Notes: generated by a model from the letters alone, not told the origin. 64,000 nt of DNA from Salibacterium aidingense DSM 18341 (GCF_000429685.1 NZ_AUCI01000007.1:124001-188000), one strand, 5' to 3'; counted from the stretch's first letter, positions 29,355 to 40,498 are shown. Made by a program: numbers and translations.

Positions 29355-30554
29355 TTATGCATTGCGTAAATAATGAAGGGCGGCTCCGGCCAGGAGAGAG
29401 GCTCCAGCCGGCAGCATTTCTTCCTGTATATCAAAACGAGGCATGTGAAGTCCTCTGTTTTCTTTTTCTGAAAAGCCGGCACCCAGAAAAAGCATAGCGG
29501 CCGGTATAGTATCTGCCATATACCCAAAATCTTCGCCGCCTAATCCATATGGCTCATTTCTAACAGAAAAATCCGGCAAGATCTCGTTTATCGTCTTCGC
29601 TAAAATCTTCACCGCTTCCGGGTGATTATAGAGGGCTGGTTCTCCCTTTTCTATATTAAGCTCATAAGACCCCCCCAAGGATTCCGCTATAGAAAACGCC
29701 TGCTGCAATTCCGTTTCAAGATGCCTCCGGGTATCCTTATCATAACTTCTCATTGTACCTTGAACGGTTACATGATCCGGGATGACATTAGTTGAGGATC
29801 CGGCTTTCACCTCCCCGATGCTAATAACTGCTGGAACTAAAGGTGATGTTCTTCGGGAGCAGATCCCCTGGATAGCCTGAATGACAAAAGACAGCATCCA
29901 GACCGGATCTGTTCCTAAGTGCGGATAAGCGCCATGACCCCCCGTTCCCTTGATTTTTGCTTCAAAGGTATCGACATTTGCCATGCTGGCACCTGCGTGC
30001 AGCCTGACCGTGCCCGGCGTATATTCTGGATCCATATGGAGAGCGAAGGCGATAGATACATCATCTAAAATACCGTGTTGAATCATATAGGGAGCGCCTG
30101 ATAATCCCTCTTCATTGGTCATTTCCTCCGCCGGCTGAAATATAAACTTAATCGTCCCGTTGACGTGTTCGTCATCCGCCAGAAGATGAGCTGCCCCCAA
30201 TAACATGGTAGTGTGTGCATCATGGCCGCAGGCATGCATCACCCCATGATGCTCAGACTTGTAATATATTTGATTTTCTTCTTCAATCGGTAAAGCGTCC
30301 ATATCAGCCCTCAGTGCAGTAACCGGCCCCTCTCCCTTTCGTAATCTCCCAACTACTCCTGTTTCCATTCCAGTTTCCTGCTGGCCTGAAAAAATTTCCA
30401 TACCGGGTATTTTTTCAAGTTCCCGTTGAACAAAATCGGATGTCTTCTTCTCGCGGAAACTTAATTCAGGATAACGGTGAAGATACCGGCGCCATTCCGA
30501 TAATTGGGACTGCATGGATAAAGCTTTTTTGAATAAGGCGTGATCGGAATGCAT
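29355..30554 (-). CDS. M20 family amidohydrolase (N-acyl-amino-acid type)
   Basis: A 399-residue zinc amidohydrolase of the M20D/ArgE-hippurate hydrolase group. LHRYPELSFRE, ADMDALPIEE, MHACGHDAHTTMLLG (metal ligands), QPAEE (catalytic Glu), the dimerisation-domain TGGHGAYPHLG and GGEDFGYM are all intact. The ATG at 30554 follows GGAGGGGG. It lies 22 nt after the PLP gene and 16 nt before hom. In this block it may deacylate an N-acyl amino acid such as N-acetyl-diaminobutyrate or N-acyl-homoserine; this is inference. Confidence 0.9.
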   Translation of the reverse strand: MHSDHALFKKALSMQSQLSEWRRYLHRYPELSFREKKTSDFVQRELEKIPGMEIFSGQQETGMETGVVGRLRKGEGPVTALRADMDALPIEEENQIYYKSEHHGVMHACGHDAHTTMLLGAAHLLADDEHVNGTIKFIFQPAEEMTNEEGLSGAPYMIQHGILDDVSIAFALHMDPEYTPGTVRLHAGASMANVDTFEAKIKGTGGHGAYPHLGTDPVWMLSFVIQAIQGICSRRTSPLVPAVISIGEVKAGSSTNVIPDHVTVQGTMRSYDKDTRRHLETELQQAFSIAESLGGSYELNIEKGEPALYNHPEAVKILAKTINEILPDFSVRNEPYGLGGEDFGYMADTIPAAMLFLGAGFSEKENRGLHMPRFDIQEEMLPAGASLLAGAALHYLRNA

Positions 30555-30576
30555 GCTGGTCCCCCTCCTTCCCGGG

Positions 30577-31791
30577 CTATCCTTTCGTGATTGGAGTTTT
30601 TGATAATTCAGCAAAAGCGTACTCAAGATCATTAATTAAATCCTCTGTTTCTTCAATACCCACTGAGTAACGGACTAAACTTTCCGGAATACCTAATGCT
30701 GCCCTTTCCTCCGGCGTATTTTCCACGTGGCTTGTCGTTCTGGCAGGTCCGACCGTCGTTTCTACGGCCCCAAGGTTAGCTGCGCGGTTGGCAAATTCCA
30801 ATTTAGGCAGGAAATCTCTGACGGCTTCCAGACCGCCTTTCATGGAGAAGCTGAGCATTCCGCCAAACTGACGCATTTGTTTCTTTGCAATGTCATGACC
30901 GGGATGGTCCGGTAACCCCGGATAAAATACCTGATCTACCAGTTCATGGGACTGCAGGTATTCCGCTATTTTCATTGCAGAGTCACAAGACTGTTTTAAA
31001 CGCAGATGCAGTGTTTTCATCCCCCGCAGCAGGAGGTATGCTGCCATTGGATCCATCGTTGCGCCATTAATTTCCCGGTAGTGAAATATCTTTTCTACCA
31101 GCTCGCTCCTGCCGCACACAGCTCCTCCAAGGGCGTCTGCGTGCCCGCCTAAAAATTTAGTAGCACTATGAATAACAAGATCTACCCCGTAATCTAGAGG
31201 ATTTTGGTTAATAGGGGTTGCAAACGTGTTATCGACAAACACTAGTGCTCCAGCTTCTTTTGCGGCTTTTACCATTCTCGCCAGATCTGTAATTTTTACA
31301 GTAGGATTGGTGGGAGTCTCCAGATAAAGGATCTTGCATCCTTTTTTGACTTCCTTTTCGATTTCTTCATGATTTCCGGTTTCACACAAGGTTACATCGA
31401 TATTCAGTCTTGGAAGAAATTCGCTGAATATCTTATTAGTCCCCCCATAGGTATCATTCATGGAGACAATTCTGTCCCCCGGCTTCAGAAACGTCGATAA
31501 TGAATTACTAATTGCTGCCATCCCTGTAGAAAAACTTGTTGCTGCTTCTGCCCCTTCAAGTTCTTTCATTTTCTGTTCAAACGATTCTACGGTCGGGTTT
31601 GTATTTCGTCCATAAATATGACCTTTTTCGTTTCCTACCGCCACCTCATACCAATGATCCAAATCATCATACGTATATGCTACACTGTGTACCACCGGAA
31701 CCTGGGTGGCACCATGCACTCTGTATTCTTTTTCTCCAGCCCACACAGCTTTAGTAGATGGGTGTACATAACGTTCCCTGAGATTTCTCAT
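30577..31791 (-). CDS. Cys/Met-metabolism PLP enzyme (gamma-lyase/synthase type)
   Basis: A 404-residue fold-type I PLP enzyme of the cystathionine gamma-synthase/methionine gamma-lyase family. Visible are IYGRNTNPTVESFEQ, the cofactor Tyr/Arg region, LYLETPTNPT, the cofactor Asp in VFVDNTFATP, the Schiff-base Lys in HSATKFLGGHADALGG, and VRYSVGIEETEDLI. Members act on gamma-substituted four-carbon amino acids. The ATG at 31791 is used because the upstream GTG overlaps the AAAGGGAG site. It is first in the operon that diverges from the PucR-type regulator. Exact reaction unknown. Confidence 0.88.
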   Translation of the reverse strand: MRNLRERYVHPSTKAVWAGEKEYRVHGATQVPVVHSVAYTYDDLDHWYEVAVGNEKGHIYGRNTNPTVESFEQKMKELEGAEAATSFSTGMAAISNSLSTFLKPGDRIVSMNDTYGGTNKIFSEFLPRLNIDVTLCETGNHEEIEKEVKKGCKILYLETPTNPTVKITDLARMVKAAKEAGALVFVDNTFATPINQNPLDYGVDLVIHSATKFLGGHADALGGAVCGRSELVEKIFHYREINGATMDPMAAYLLLRGMKTLHLRLKQSCDSAMKIAEYLQSHELVDQVFYPGLPDHPGHDIAKKQMRQFGGMLSFSMKGGLEAVRDFLPKLEFANRAANLGAVETTVGPARTTSHVENTPEERAALGIPESLVRYSVGIEETEDLINDLEYAFAELSKTPITKG

Positions 31792-31898
31792 GCCAAACAC
31801 TCCCTTTTTCCAACGTACTTTCCTTTTGGTATATTTTTATCATATGATAATAAAGACGGGATTCCATTCACCAATTTGTATGAAAGTATAATACAGTA

Positions 31899-31933
31899 TT
31901 CTGACAGGATGGATAAAAGGTTTTCTGACAGAA
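31899..31933. promoter_or_regulatory. Two operator-like dyads in the divergent promoter region
   Basis: TTCTGACAGGA (31899-31909) and TTCTGACAGAA (31923-31933) are near-identical, spaced 24 bp start to start, and each is an interrupted palindrome TTCTG-A-CAGAA. They lie between the PucR-type gene and the divergent operon, so they are candidates for its binding sites. A palindromic TATCATATGATA also lies at 31839-31850. Confidence 0.5.
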
Positions 31934-31984
31934 CATAGCTGTAATATAAAGACACTGGCCCGGGGACGGTTGGGAGGAATGACA

Positions 31985-33697
31985 ATGTTTACGGTTCAGG
32001 ATATGCTGCAGCTTCCGATTTTAAAGCAGGCGGAAGCAAAAACAGAAATAAAATCCGGGATGGAAAGTCCTGTCGAATGGGTATCCATCATTGAATTGCC
32101 GGTTGAAAATTTTGTGCGTGATAACGAAGTGGTTTTGACAGCTGCCATCGGGTGCGAGGATGATGAGAATAAACTGCTTGACTTTACACAGGAAGTAATG
32201 GAATCAGGAGCCGCTGCCTTAATTATAGCAACGGGACGATATTTATTAGACATCCCCCCGCAAGTAGTGCAATTCTGTGAGGGTCATGACTTCCCGTTAA
32301 TTGAGATTCCCTGGGAGATTCGATTTGCAGATGTCAGTCATGCGATTTCCACTGCTTTGCATAACCAGGAACGAAGTTTTGTAGAGCATTCCGACAAAGT
32401 ACGAAAAGAATTATTGGAAATTATTTTAAATGGAGAAGGAACTCCTCAAATCGCAGCGTATTTAGAGAAATCCTTATCTATGCCGGTTATCATCACGGAC
32501 CGCAGGGGCAACTTGAAAACAAAGAGCAAAAAAGCCGGAACCCTTGAAGAAAAATGGAATGCTCATCTGCTGCAGCATGGGGACCCTTTGTATTTTCAAA
32601 TGGAAGAAGACGAGGGAGCTTCTCTCCCCAATAAAATGCACTGGATTACAATAGACCAGACAGAGGTGCTGCAGCTTACCGTACAAAGCGCCCGGGAGAT
32701 ACAGGGTTTTATATTGATAGAATGGCCGGAGTATCTTCCGGAGGATGATATATTTCGAGAACATACATTGATTTTACTGGAGCATGCTGTCACGACGTCT
32801 GCATTGTGCTTTCTGCACGACCAGGCCGCACTGGAAACAGAAATGAGATTGAAAGATGATTTTGTCTGGAGTCTGGCAAAAGGAAAATTTGAATCTAAGG
32901 ATAACGCATTATCCCGTGCAAAATCATTGGGATATAACCTTAATATTCCATATTTATGTATCGCGGCCCAGCCAGATAATTTTAAGCAGCTCTATGATAA
33001 ATCAACGTCCAGCAGTTTGTCCTATGAAAAGTGGCAGAAACAGATTGGGGATTTCATGGAAGAAGAGGTACTGCATGCCGGAAGGACGATGCAATTAAAG
33101 ACCATGTCTACCTTTCAGAAAAACGAATTAATTATATTTGTGGAACTGCAGTCCGAAAAAGGAGTAGAAACCGCCTACCCTTTTATTGAACTGTTGGAAT
33201 ACAGAATGAACCAAAAACGTCCGGGGCTTGTTATTTCATGGGGAATTGCTAAAACGTTTGGCGAAGACTTCTTTCATACCGGGTACCAGGAAGCTCACTC
33301 TGCCCTGGATATTGGCAGAAGACAAAAAGGAGAAGGTTTTGTCACGACGTATGCCAATACAAGATTCGACCGCGCCCTGCTGGCGCTCACAGAGAATGAA
33401 GAGCTTCGTAACATTACGGATGTCATCATTTCTCCCCTGCAGCATTATTCAAAAGAACGAAAAATAGATTTGGTGCATACGTTTATTGTTTATAACCGGC
33501 ACAAAGGGAATGTCAGCCAAACCGCCAGAGAATTAAATTTGCACAGGCAATCGCTGTTGTACCGGCTTAGAAAAATTGAATTATTGACTGGATGCAGCTT
33601 AGACGACTCGGACGAAATATTTTTAATTGATCTATCTATCAGGCTTCATACAATTAGTGCTGATACGAGTAAAAAAACCCATAACCCGTCTATTTAA
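31985..33697 (+). CDS. PucR family transcriptional regulator
   Basis: A 570-residue regulator of the PurR-catabolism/CdaR-like class. The N-terminal PucR sensor domain runs MFTVQDMLQLPILKQ through about 120, with GAAALIIATGRY in its middle. A GGDEF-like central region follows, and the C-terminal helix-turn-helix reads HKGNVSQTARELNLHRQSL...YRLRKIELLTG. The ATG at 31985 is placed 7 nt after GGGAGG. Such proteins usually activate adjacent catabolic genes in response to the substrate, so the divergent operon is the likely target. A terminator follows. Confidence 0.9.
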   Translation: MFTVQDMLQLPILKQAEAKTEIKSGMESPVEWVSIIELPVENFVRDNEVVLTAAIGCEDDENKLLDFTQEVMESGAAALIIATGRYLLDIPPQVVQFCEGHDFPLIEIPWEIRFADVSHAISTALHNQERSFVEHSDKVRKELLEIILNGEGTPQIAAYLEKSLSMPVIITDRRGNLKTKSKKAGTLEEKWNAHLLQHGDPLYFQMEEDEGASLPNKMHWITIDQTEVLQLTVQSAREIQGFILIEWPEYLPEDDIFREHTLILLEHAVTTSALCFLHDQAALETEMRLKDDFVWSLAKGKFESKDNALSRAKSLGYNLNIPYLCIAAQPDNFKQLYDKSTSSSLSYEKWQKQIGDFMEEEVLHAGRTMQLKTMSTFQKNELIIFVELQSEKGVETAYPFIELLEYRMNQKRPGLVISWGIAKTFGEDFFHTGYQEAHSALDIGRRQKGEGFVTTYANTRFDRALLALTENEELRNITDVIISPLQHYSKERKIDLVHTFIVYNRHKGNVSQTARELNLHRQSLLYRLRKIELLTGCSLDDSDEIFLIDLSIRLHTISADTSKKTHNPSI

Positions 33698-33703
33698 ATA
33701 AAA

Positions 33704-33738
33704 AGCCGCCATCGTCTTTCATAAGATGGCGGTTTCTT
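33704..33738. terminator. Bidirectional terminator
   Basis: GCCGCCATC ... GATGGCGG with A-rich and T-rich flanks, between the convergent pucR-type gene and kapB. Confidence 0.85.
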
Positions 33739-33748
33739 TCTGTCATAC

Positions 33749-34120
33749 TCAGTCTAATTTGTAATCGTGTTTGAGACCTTCCAGTGTTTCTAACGATTTT
33801 AAGGAATATTCATCGTTTTTGGCGTGAAGATCGCGTTTTAAATCTTCGTAGGCCTCTAGTAGAGATTCCCTGTAGTCAGGAAGTGCGTCCTCATACTGCT
33901 TTACATTTGGAGTCGGGACCCAGACTTTTTCGTTTTCAGCTAATGCTTTTCTTTCATGAAATAGAGGAACGTCTACCTGCCTGGGATTGTGAAGGTCTCC
34001 CTGCATTGGATGCTTTAATACAGCTAATATTTTGATTAACGTTTTATCCCCTTTTTCCTGCAGCTTTTCCCCGGCATATACTCCTGTTTTATGTGAAGCT
34101 TTCACAACATGGTCTGTCAC
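33749..34120 (-). CDS. kapB: Kinase-associated lipoprotein B (KapB)
   Basis: Small SH3-like protein that in B. subtilis is needed for KinB input into the sporulation phosphorelay. The 123 residues match KapB in length and in HKTGVYAGE, IKILAVLKHPMQGDLHNPRQ, VPLFHERKALA and the C-terminal SLETLEGLKHDYKLD. Despite its name, no lipobox is seen here. The start is GTG at 34120, 7 nt after AGGTG. kinB is not adjacent. The gene supports a spore-forming host. Confidence 0.92.
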   Translation of the reverse strand: MTDHVVKASHKTGVYAGEKLQEKGDKTLIKILAVLKHPMQGDLHNPRQVDVPLFHERKALAENEKVWVPTPNVKQYEDALPDYRESLLEAYEDLKRDLHAKNDEYSLKSLETLEGLKHDYKLD

Positions 34121-34278
34121 ATTATTTCACCTGCTCTTTCACGCATTGTATACTGTCTGTATTTTAACATGGAATTTTTTATTGTTCATTATATATATAA
34201 GTACGGTACGTGAAATTTTTAAAGAAAAGAGTTAGTGAGACGGGAAACATCCCGTCATCACATGGATATGGCGATACT

Positions 34279-35763
34279 TTATGGCAGGTTTGTGGATCCC
34301 ATTAAAAATCGATCGCATTCGCGGGCTGCTTCTCTTCCTTCGTGAATAGCCCATACGACAAGGCTCTGCCCTCTTCTGTTATCTCCCGCCGCAAATATAT
34401 TCTCTTTATTTGTCTGATATATACCATATTCCGCATTCACATTGCTGCCTTCGTCTGTTTCAATCTCCATTTTTTCCAGAAGATCCTGTTCCGGACCAGT
34501 GAAGCCGACTGCAAGAAATACAAGATCCGTTTTCCATACCCTTTCCGTACCGGGTATTTCTTTTCTGATTTTCTTTCCGTCTTCATATACTGTATCTACA
34601 TCGATGGTGTGCAGTTCTTTCACACGGCCGTTTTTATCTCCAACGAATTTCTTCGTCATCACTTTATAAGCTCTTGGATCTTCCCCAAATAATGCTTCCG
34701 CTTCCTTGTGGCCTTCCTCCTGTCCGTATACTACCGGGTACAGGGGCCAAGGGTTGTCTTCGGAACGCTGGGCATCTTTTTCCGGATGAATATCAAACTG
34801 GACTAACGAATTGCAGCCATGTCTTATGGAAGTTGTAATGCAGTCCACACCGGTATCCCCGCCGCCGATAACGATAACATCACGGCCTTCCGCTGAAATG
34901 AAGTTTCCATCGTGGTGGCCTGAATCCAGCAGTGATTTTGTATTCGGACGGAGAAAATCCATCGCATAGTAAATACCATCCAATCCTCTTCCCTCTGCAG
35001 GCACATCACGGTGTACCTGTGCCCCTGTACAGAGGATAACCGAGTCATACTGCTTGTTCAGTTCTTCTTCCGGGTAGTTTACACCAATTTCCGTATTGGT
35101 AACGAATTCTACACCTTCCTCCTCCATTATATCCAGCCGGCGCTTTATAATGTGGTAGGAGAGCTTTACATCCGGAATACCATACGTTAATAACCCGCCG
35201 ATTCTGTCATCCTTTTCAAAAACTGTCACCAGGTGGCCCGCTTTATTTAACTGGGCTGCTGCAGCCAGCCCAGCGGGTCCAGATCCGACCACAGCCACTT
35301 TTTTCCCAGTTCTCCGGGCAGGTGGTTCTGCTGTGATCCAGCCTTCTTTAAAACCCTTTTCAACGATATTAAATTCAATCGATTTAATCGTTACCGGATC
35401 ATCATTCAGTGCGACCGTACAGGAACCTTCACATGGTGCAGGACACACCCTGCCTGTAAACTCAGGAAAGTTATTTGTTTTATGAAGCCTGATAAGCGCT
35501 TCTTTCCATTGACCGCGGTAAACGAGGTCATTCCATTCCGGAATTAAATTATATACAGGGCATCCAATTTCTCCTGATCCATCCATCGTCGTGCCGGCCT
35601 GGCAGAAAGGGATGGCGCAGTCCATACAGCGTGCTCCCTGTTTCTGTAATTTTTCTTCCGGCATAACAAGCTGGAATTCCTGCCAGTTCTTTATTCGTTC
35701 CATCGGTTTTATTTTCGGAGGGGCTTCCCTTTCATATTCCATAAAACCTGTTGTTTTCCCCAT
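34279..35763 (-). CDS. gltD: Glutamate synthase small subunit
   Basis: FAD- and NADPH-binding beta subunit that feeds electrons to the large subunit for glutamate synthesis. The 494 residues show the 4Fe-4S ligands CMDCAIPFCQAG and VCPAPCEGSC, the FAD fold GSGPAGLAAAAQL, the NADPH fold IGGGDTGVDCI and GDNRRGQSLVVWAI near the end. Start MGKTTGF follows GGAG at 8 nt. It is 41 nt downstream of the large subunit gene. B. subtilis uses the name gltB for this subunit. Confidence 0.96.
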   Translation of the reverse strand: MGKTTGFMEYEREAPPKIKPMERIKNWQEFQLVMPEEKLQKQGARCMDCAIPFCQAGTTMDGSGEIGCPVYNLIPEWNDLVYRGQWKEALIRLHKTNNFPEFTGRVCPAPCEGSCTVALNDDPVTIKSIEFNIVEKGFKEGWITAEPPARRTGKKVAVVGSGPAGLAAAAQLNKAGHLVTVFEKDDRIGGLLTYGIPDVKLSYHIIKRRLDIMEEEGVEFVTNTEIGVNYPEEELNKQYDSVILCTGAQVHRDVPAEGRGLDGIYYAMDFLRPNTKSLLDSGHHDGNFISAEGRDVIVIGGGDTGVDCITTSIRHGCNSLVQFDIHPEKDAQRSEDNPWPLYPVVYGQEEGHKEAEALFGEDPRAYKVMTKKFVGDKNGRVKELHTIDVDTVYEDGKKIRKEIPGTERVWKTDLVFLAVGFTGPEQDLLEKMEIETDEGSNVNAEYGIYQTNKENIFAAGDNRRGQSLVVWAIHEGREAARECDRFLMGSTNLP

Positions 35764-35804
35764 TCCACTCACTCCAAACGTTTTAAATCTTGGTGCCGTT
35801 CCTT

Positions 35805-38800
35805 CTATTTACCGCCTACTCTGGCTTTGTTTGTTTTTGTTTCATTGAAAGCACTCATGATCGCTTCTTCTTCCGTTAAGCCTTCCTTTTTGGCATTTTC
35901 AATAGAAGCCAGCATATGCTTGTAATCATACGGAATAACCTTTACAAACTTCGAAAGTGCCGCTTTCCACTGCTGCAGAATACTTTCTGCCAGAGAGCTT
36001 TCTGTATAGCTGGCATGGCGATCGATCAAGGACTTAAGCCGCTTAATGTCCTCTGGATCTTCAACAGGTTCTAAGTTCACCATTTCCTTGTTACAGAGGG
36101 AGTCAAAATTCCCTTCTCGATCCAGTACATAGGCTACACCACCGGACATACCTGCTGCAAAGTTTTTCCCGGTTCCTCCAAGGTTAACTACCGTGCCGCC
36201 GGTCATGTATTCACAGCCGTGATCGCCAAGTCCTTCCACAACAATATCCACACCGCTGTTACGTACCGCAAACCGTTCCCCGGCTACTCCGCGTATATAA
36301 GCTTCTCCGGAAGTCGCTCCATAAAACGTTGTATTACCGATCAATATACTTTCCTCAGGAGCAAATGTGGAATTCTCAGGAGGATAGGCGATAATCTTTC
36401 CTCCTGACAAGCCTTTTCCAAAATAATCGTTGGCATCCCCGACCAGGGTATGGGTCATGCCTTTTGGAAGAAAGGCACCGAAACTCTGGCCGGCAGATCC
36501 TCTGAATGTAAACCGGATGGTGTCCTCCGGGAGACCTTCCCGGCCATATCGTTTTGTCACTTCACTGCCGACTATCGTTCCAGTTACTCTGTCTGTATTT
36601 CGGATGGCAAATTCGCCAAACACCGGCTCTTTACGCTGGAGGGCATTATCCGCCGCTTTTAGCAGCGTGGTCGCGTCCATTGACTGTTCCAGCTGGTGAT
36701 CCTGTTCTGTATGTCCAAAGTGTTTTGACTGATCGAGCTTCTTTGGACGATACAGTAAATTGGTTAGATCCACAGAGTTTGCTTTCCAATTGTCCACATA
36801 GTCTTTCTGAGTTAATAAATCTGTTCTTCCCACCATTTCGTTCAAGGTCGTAAACCCTAATTCAGCCATTACTTCCCGCAATTCTTCGGCAATGAAATGC
36901 ATGAAGTTCACTACATGGTCGGGACTTCCCATAAACTTTTTCCGTAACTCAGGATTCTGAGTTGCCACTCCTACCGGACAGGTGTCGAGATGACATACTC
37001 TCATGATCACACATCCGAGGACAACAAGCGGCGCAGTGGAAAAAGCATATTCTTCAGCCCCGAGAAGAGCTGCAATTGCAACATCCCGGCCTGTCATTAA
37101 TTTACCGTCGGTTTCAACTTTAATCCGGTCCCGCAGATTGTTTTCCACTAATGTCTGGTGTGTTTCGGACAGTCCAATTTCCCACGGAAGCCCGGCGTGT
37201 TTAATACTTGTTTTCGCAGCAGCTCCTGTTCCTCCATCATAGCCGCTGATGACCAGACCATCTGCCCGGCCCTTTGCTACACCTGCGGCAATCGTTCCTA
37301 CACCCGTTCCGGAGACAAGCTTTACACTAACCGTAGCAGACGGGTTGGCATTTTTCAGATCATGAATCAACTGGGCGAGATCTTCAATTGAATAAATATC
37401 ATGATGCGGAGGAGGAGAAATTAACCCGACACCGGCAGTTGTTCCCCGTACTTTTGCAATCCAGGGGTATACTTTATTTCCTGGAAGCTGTCCGCCTTCT
37501 CCCGGTTTTGCTCCCTGGGCAATCTTAATTTGAATTTCATCTGCATTCACTAAATAATGGCTCGTTGCTCCAAAGCGTCCGGAAGCAATCTGTTTAATGG
37601 AACTTCGCCGTGAATCTCCGTTAGCATCCGGAGTAAAACGATCGGGGTCTTCCCCGCCTTCCCCGGAATTCGATTTCCCGCCGATTTTATTCATGGCAAT
37701 CGCCAGGGCCTCATGCGCTTCTTCTGAAATGGCGCCAAACGACATGCCGCCGGTTTTAAACCGTTTCACAATATCCTCTGCGGGCTCCACTTCGTTCAGG
37801 GATACTGGGTTCCTGTCTTTCGTTTTAAACGTCAGCATCCCGCGCAGGGACGTCTGCTTTTCTTCCTGGTCGTTAATAGCATTTGAGTATTTTTTAAATA
37901 ATTCATAATCATTCTTCTTGGCAGCATGCTGCAGCATATGAATAGTATGCGGATTGTACTGATGAGGCTCCCCATTACGTCTCCATTGCAGATCGTCGCC
38001 GGGATCCAGTGTTTTATCCTGGCCTTCCTGGTCTGTATAAGCCTTCTCGTGACGGATTAAAACTTCTCTGGCGATCATGTCCAGCGTAACTCCGCCAATT
38101 CTGGACGGCGTCCAGGTAAAGTATTTTTCCACCACTTCCGGAGCGATCCCGACCGCTTCAAAAATCTGTGCACCCCGGTAACTTTGGAAGGTGGAAATTC
38201 CGATTTTGGAAAGTACCTTCATGATACCCTTTGTGGCTGCTTTAATATAATGCTGGACAGACTCAACATAGGAAGTATCTTCCAGCCAGTTATCCTTAAT
38301 CATTCCATCTATGGTGTCAAAGACGAGGTATGGGTTAATCGCTTCAGCTCCATACCCGAGCAATACAGCAAAATGATGGACTTCTCTCGGCTCCGCTGTT
38401 TCTACAGCGATACTCACCTGGGTTCTCATCCCATTACGGATAAAATGGTGATGAAGTCCGCCTACAGCCAATAAGGCCGGGATTGGCGCATATTGTCTGC
38501 TGACGTTTCTATCACTCAAAATAATGAGAGCGGCTCCTTCTTCGACCGCATTATCCGCCGATTCAAACAGCTCATCGAGAGCAGATTCCAGACCGCTTTC
38601 TCCTTTAGAGGCATCAAATACCATCGGCAGCGTCACAGACTGGAAGCCTTTTATTTTATTGGAACGAAGCTTGGCGAAATCTTCATTATTCAACAGCGGC
38701 GTTTTTAAATATAAGTGCCGTGCGCTCTCGGGCTCCGGATGAAGAAGATTGCCTTCTGTCCCCAGAGTAGTTCCTACAGCTGTCACCAGTTCTTCACGAA

Positions 38801-40403
38801 TAGCGTCAATGGACGGATTGGTTACCTGGGCAAATAATTGTTTGAAATAATTATACAGCAGCTGAGGATTTTTTGATAATACCGCGAGCGGGGAATCGTA
38901 GCCCATCGAGCCAACCGGATCTGCGCCGCCGGCCGCCATTGGTTTAATCATTTTATCGAGTTCTTCAAAGGTGTAGCCGAAGGCCAGCTGACGTTCGGTC
39001 AACTGGTCAAAGTCCGTATTATATACTTCCCGGCTTTCCAGTACATCCTCCAGATCCGTCAGGCACTCCTCCACCCATTGTTTATATGGTTTTTCCGTAA
39101 TAATATCATGTTTAATTTCTTCGTCCGGAACAATACGGCCGTCTTCCATATCCACCACCAGCATATGGCCGGGGTGCAGACGTTCTTTATACAGAATATC
39201 CTCCGGATCTATATCAAGGACACCCACTTCCGATGACATTAAAATATGATCATCTTTGGTCACATAATACCTTGCCGGTCTGAGCCCGTTACGGTCCAGA
39301 CAGGCGCCGACTTTCCGGCCGTCCGTGTAAGCAATGGCTGTGGGTCCGTCCCATGGTTCCATCAGTGTGCTGTTAAATTGATAAAAAGCTTTTTTCTCTT
39401 CTGACATGTGCTCGTTATTCTGCCATGGTTCCGGGATCATCATCATCGCTGCATGCGGCATGGAACGCCCGGCAAGCGTTAGAAATTCAAACGTATTGTC
39501 AAACATGGAGGAATCGCTGCCGTGGTGATCGACAATAGGATGCACTTTATCAAGGTCTTCCTTGAATTTTTCCGAGCGGATGACGGCTTCCCGCGCATGC
39601 ATCCAGTTTACGTTCCCTTTAATTGTATTAATTTCTCCGTTATGAATAAGATAACGGTTCGGATGAGCCCGCTCCCAGCTTGGGAATGTATTAGTCGAAA
39701 AACGGGAGTGCACAAGTGCCACGGATGTTTCAAAAGCAGGGTCATGCAGTTCGGAATAAAACTGAGGCAGCTGTTCGGTAGTGAGCATACCTTTGTAAAC
39801 GATGGTGCGTGAAGAAAGACTGGCGAAGTAAAAGGAATCTCCTTCTTCCACACTTGTCCCTGCTTCATTTTCAATCCGCTTTCGGATCACATACAGCTTT
39901 CTTTCAAAATCATCTCGTGTTTGCAAAGAAGGATGACGTTCAATAAATACCTGAAAAACCGCCGGTTTGGATTTCATGGCGGCATTTCCAATCATGCTGT
40001 CATCCACGGGAACTTCTCTCCAGCCTAATAATGTTTGGTTTTCTTCTCCAATTAACCTGTTAATCTCTTCTATACTCTGAGTCCGTCTTGTTTCATCTGT
40101 CGGGAGAAACATCATCCCAACGCCGTAATTACCTTCTTCCGGCACAACAAACGACAGCTCAGATTCATATTTTTTAAAAAATCGATGCGGAATCTGCAAA
40201 AGCATCCCTGCACCGTCTCCTGTATTTGGTTCATCTCCCTGGCCGCCTCTATGCTCCAGGTTGGCAAGAATTGTAAGGGCATTTTCTACAATATCATGGG
40301 ATCTCTTTCCCTTTATATTGGCTAAAAACCCGATTCCACAGTTATCGTGTTCAAACTCGGAATTGTACAGGCCGGCTTTCTGTGAAATATAAGGTTGTGT
40401 CAT
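35805..40403 (-). CDS. gltB: Glutamate synthase large subunit
   Basis: Transfers the amide of glutamine to 2-oxoglutarate. The class II glutaminase begins after a short propeptide at Cys22 ([10 protein letters not shown]), followed by the central domain, the FMN synthase domain ([25 protein letters not shown]-like [10 protein letters not shown]), 3Fe-4S ligands in [15 protein letters not shown], and the C-terminal beta-helix with repeated Gly. The 1532 residues are full length. ATG at 40403 is preferred to the GTG that overlaps the SD. B. subtilis calls this gltA. A CcpA-like site lies upstream. Confidence 0.96.
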   Translation of the reverse strand: MTQPYISQKAGLYNSEFEHDNCGIGFLANIKGKRSHDIVENALTILANLEHRGGQGDEPNTGDGAGMLLQIPHRFFKKYESELSFVVPEEGNYGVGMMFLPTDETRRTQSIEEINRLIGEENQTLLGWREVPVDDSMIGNAAMKSKPAVFQVFIERHPSLQTRDDFERKLYVIRKRIENEAGTSVEEGDSFYFASLSSRTIVYKGMLTTEQLPQFYSELHDPAFETSVALVHSRFSTNTFPSWERAHPNRYLIHNGEINTIKGNVNWMHAREAVIRSEKFKEDLDKVHPIVDHHGSDSSMFDNTFEFLTLAGRSMPHAAMMMIPEPWQNNEHMSEEKKAFYQFNSTLMEPWDGPTAIAYTDGRKVGACLDRNGLRPARYYVTKDDHILMSSEVGVLDIDPEDILYKERLHPGHMLVVDMEDGRIVPDEEIKHDIITEKPYKQWVEECLTDLEDVLESREVYNTDFDQLTERQLAFGYTFEELDKMIKPMAAGGADPVGSMGYDSPLAVLSKNPQLLYNYFKQLFAQVTNPSIDAIREELVTAVGTTLGTEGNLLHPEPESARHLYLKTPLLNNEDFAKLRSNKIKGFQSVTLPMVFDASKGESGLESALDELFESADNAVEEGAALIILSDRNVSRQYAPIPALLAVGGLHHHFIRNGMRTQVSIAVETAEPREVHHFAVLLGYGAEAINPYLVFDTIDGMIKDNWLEDTSYVESVQHYIKAATKGIMKVLSKIGISTFQSYRGAQIFEAVGIAPEVVEKYFTWTPSRIGGVTLDMIAREVLIRHEKAYTDQEGQDKTLDPGDDLQWRRNGEPHQYNPHTIHMLQHAAKKNDYELFKKYSNAINDQEEKQTSLRGMLTFKTKDRNPVSLNEVEPAEDIVKRFKTGGMSFGAISEEAHEALAIAMNKIGGKSNSGEGGEDPDRFTPDANGDSRRSSIKQIASGRFGATSHYLVNADEIQIKIAQGAKPGEGGQLPGNKVYPWIAKVRGTTAGVGLISPPPHHDIYSIEDLAQLIHDLKNANPSATVSVKLVSGTGVGTIAAGVAKGRADGLVISGYDGGTGAAAKTSIKHAGLPWEIGLSETHQTLVENNLRDRIKVETDGKLMTGRDVAIAALLGAEEYAFSTAPLVVLGCVIMRVCHLDTCPVGVATQNPELRKKFMGSPDHVVNFMHFIAEELREVMAELGFTTLNEMVGRTDLLTQKDYVDNWKANSVDLTNLLYRPKKLDQSKHFGHTEQDHQLEQSMDATTLLKAADNALQRKEPVFGEFAIRNTDRVTGTIVGSEVTKRYGREGLPEDTIRFTFRGSAGQSFGAFLPKGMTHTLVGDANDYFGKGLSGGKIIAYPPENSTFAPEESILIGNTTFYGATSGEAYIRGVAGERFAVRNSGVDIVVEGLGDHGCEYMTGGTVVNLGGTGKNFAAGMSGGVAYVLDREGNFDSLCNKEMVNLEPVEDPEDIKRLKSLIDRHASYTESSLAESILQQWKAALSKFVKVIPYDYKHMLASIENAKKEGLTEEEAIMSAFNETKTNKARVGGK

Positions 40404-40498
40404 TACCTTTTCCACCTCTCTCCATCTTTCTAGCAGTAGATAACTCTCTCTTTCAAAGTAATATACAAAAGCATATCATTTTTCTGACATTTCGGCAA

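Noticed and set aside
34232-34262. GACGGGA/TCCCGTC hairpin after gltD as terminator
   Set aside because: Short stem and no T-tract on either side; too weak to call.
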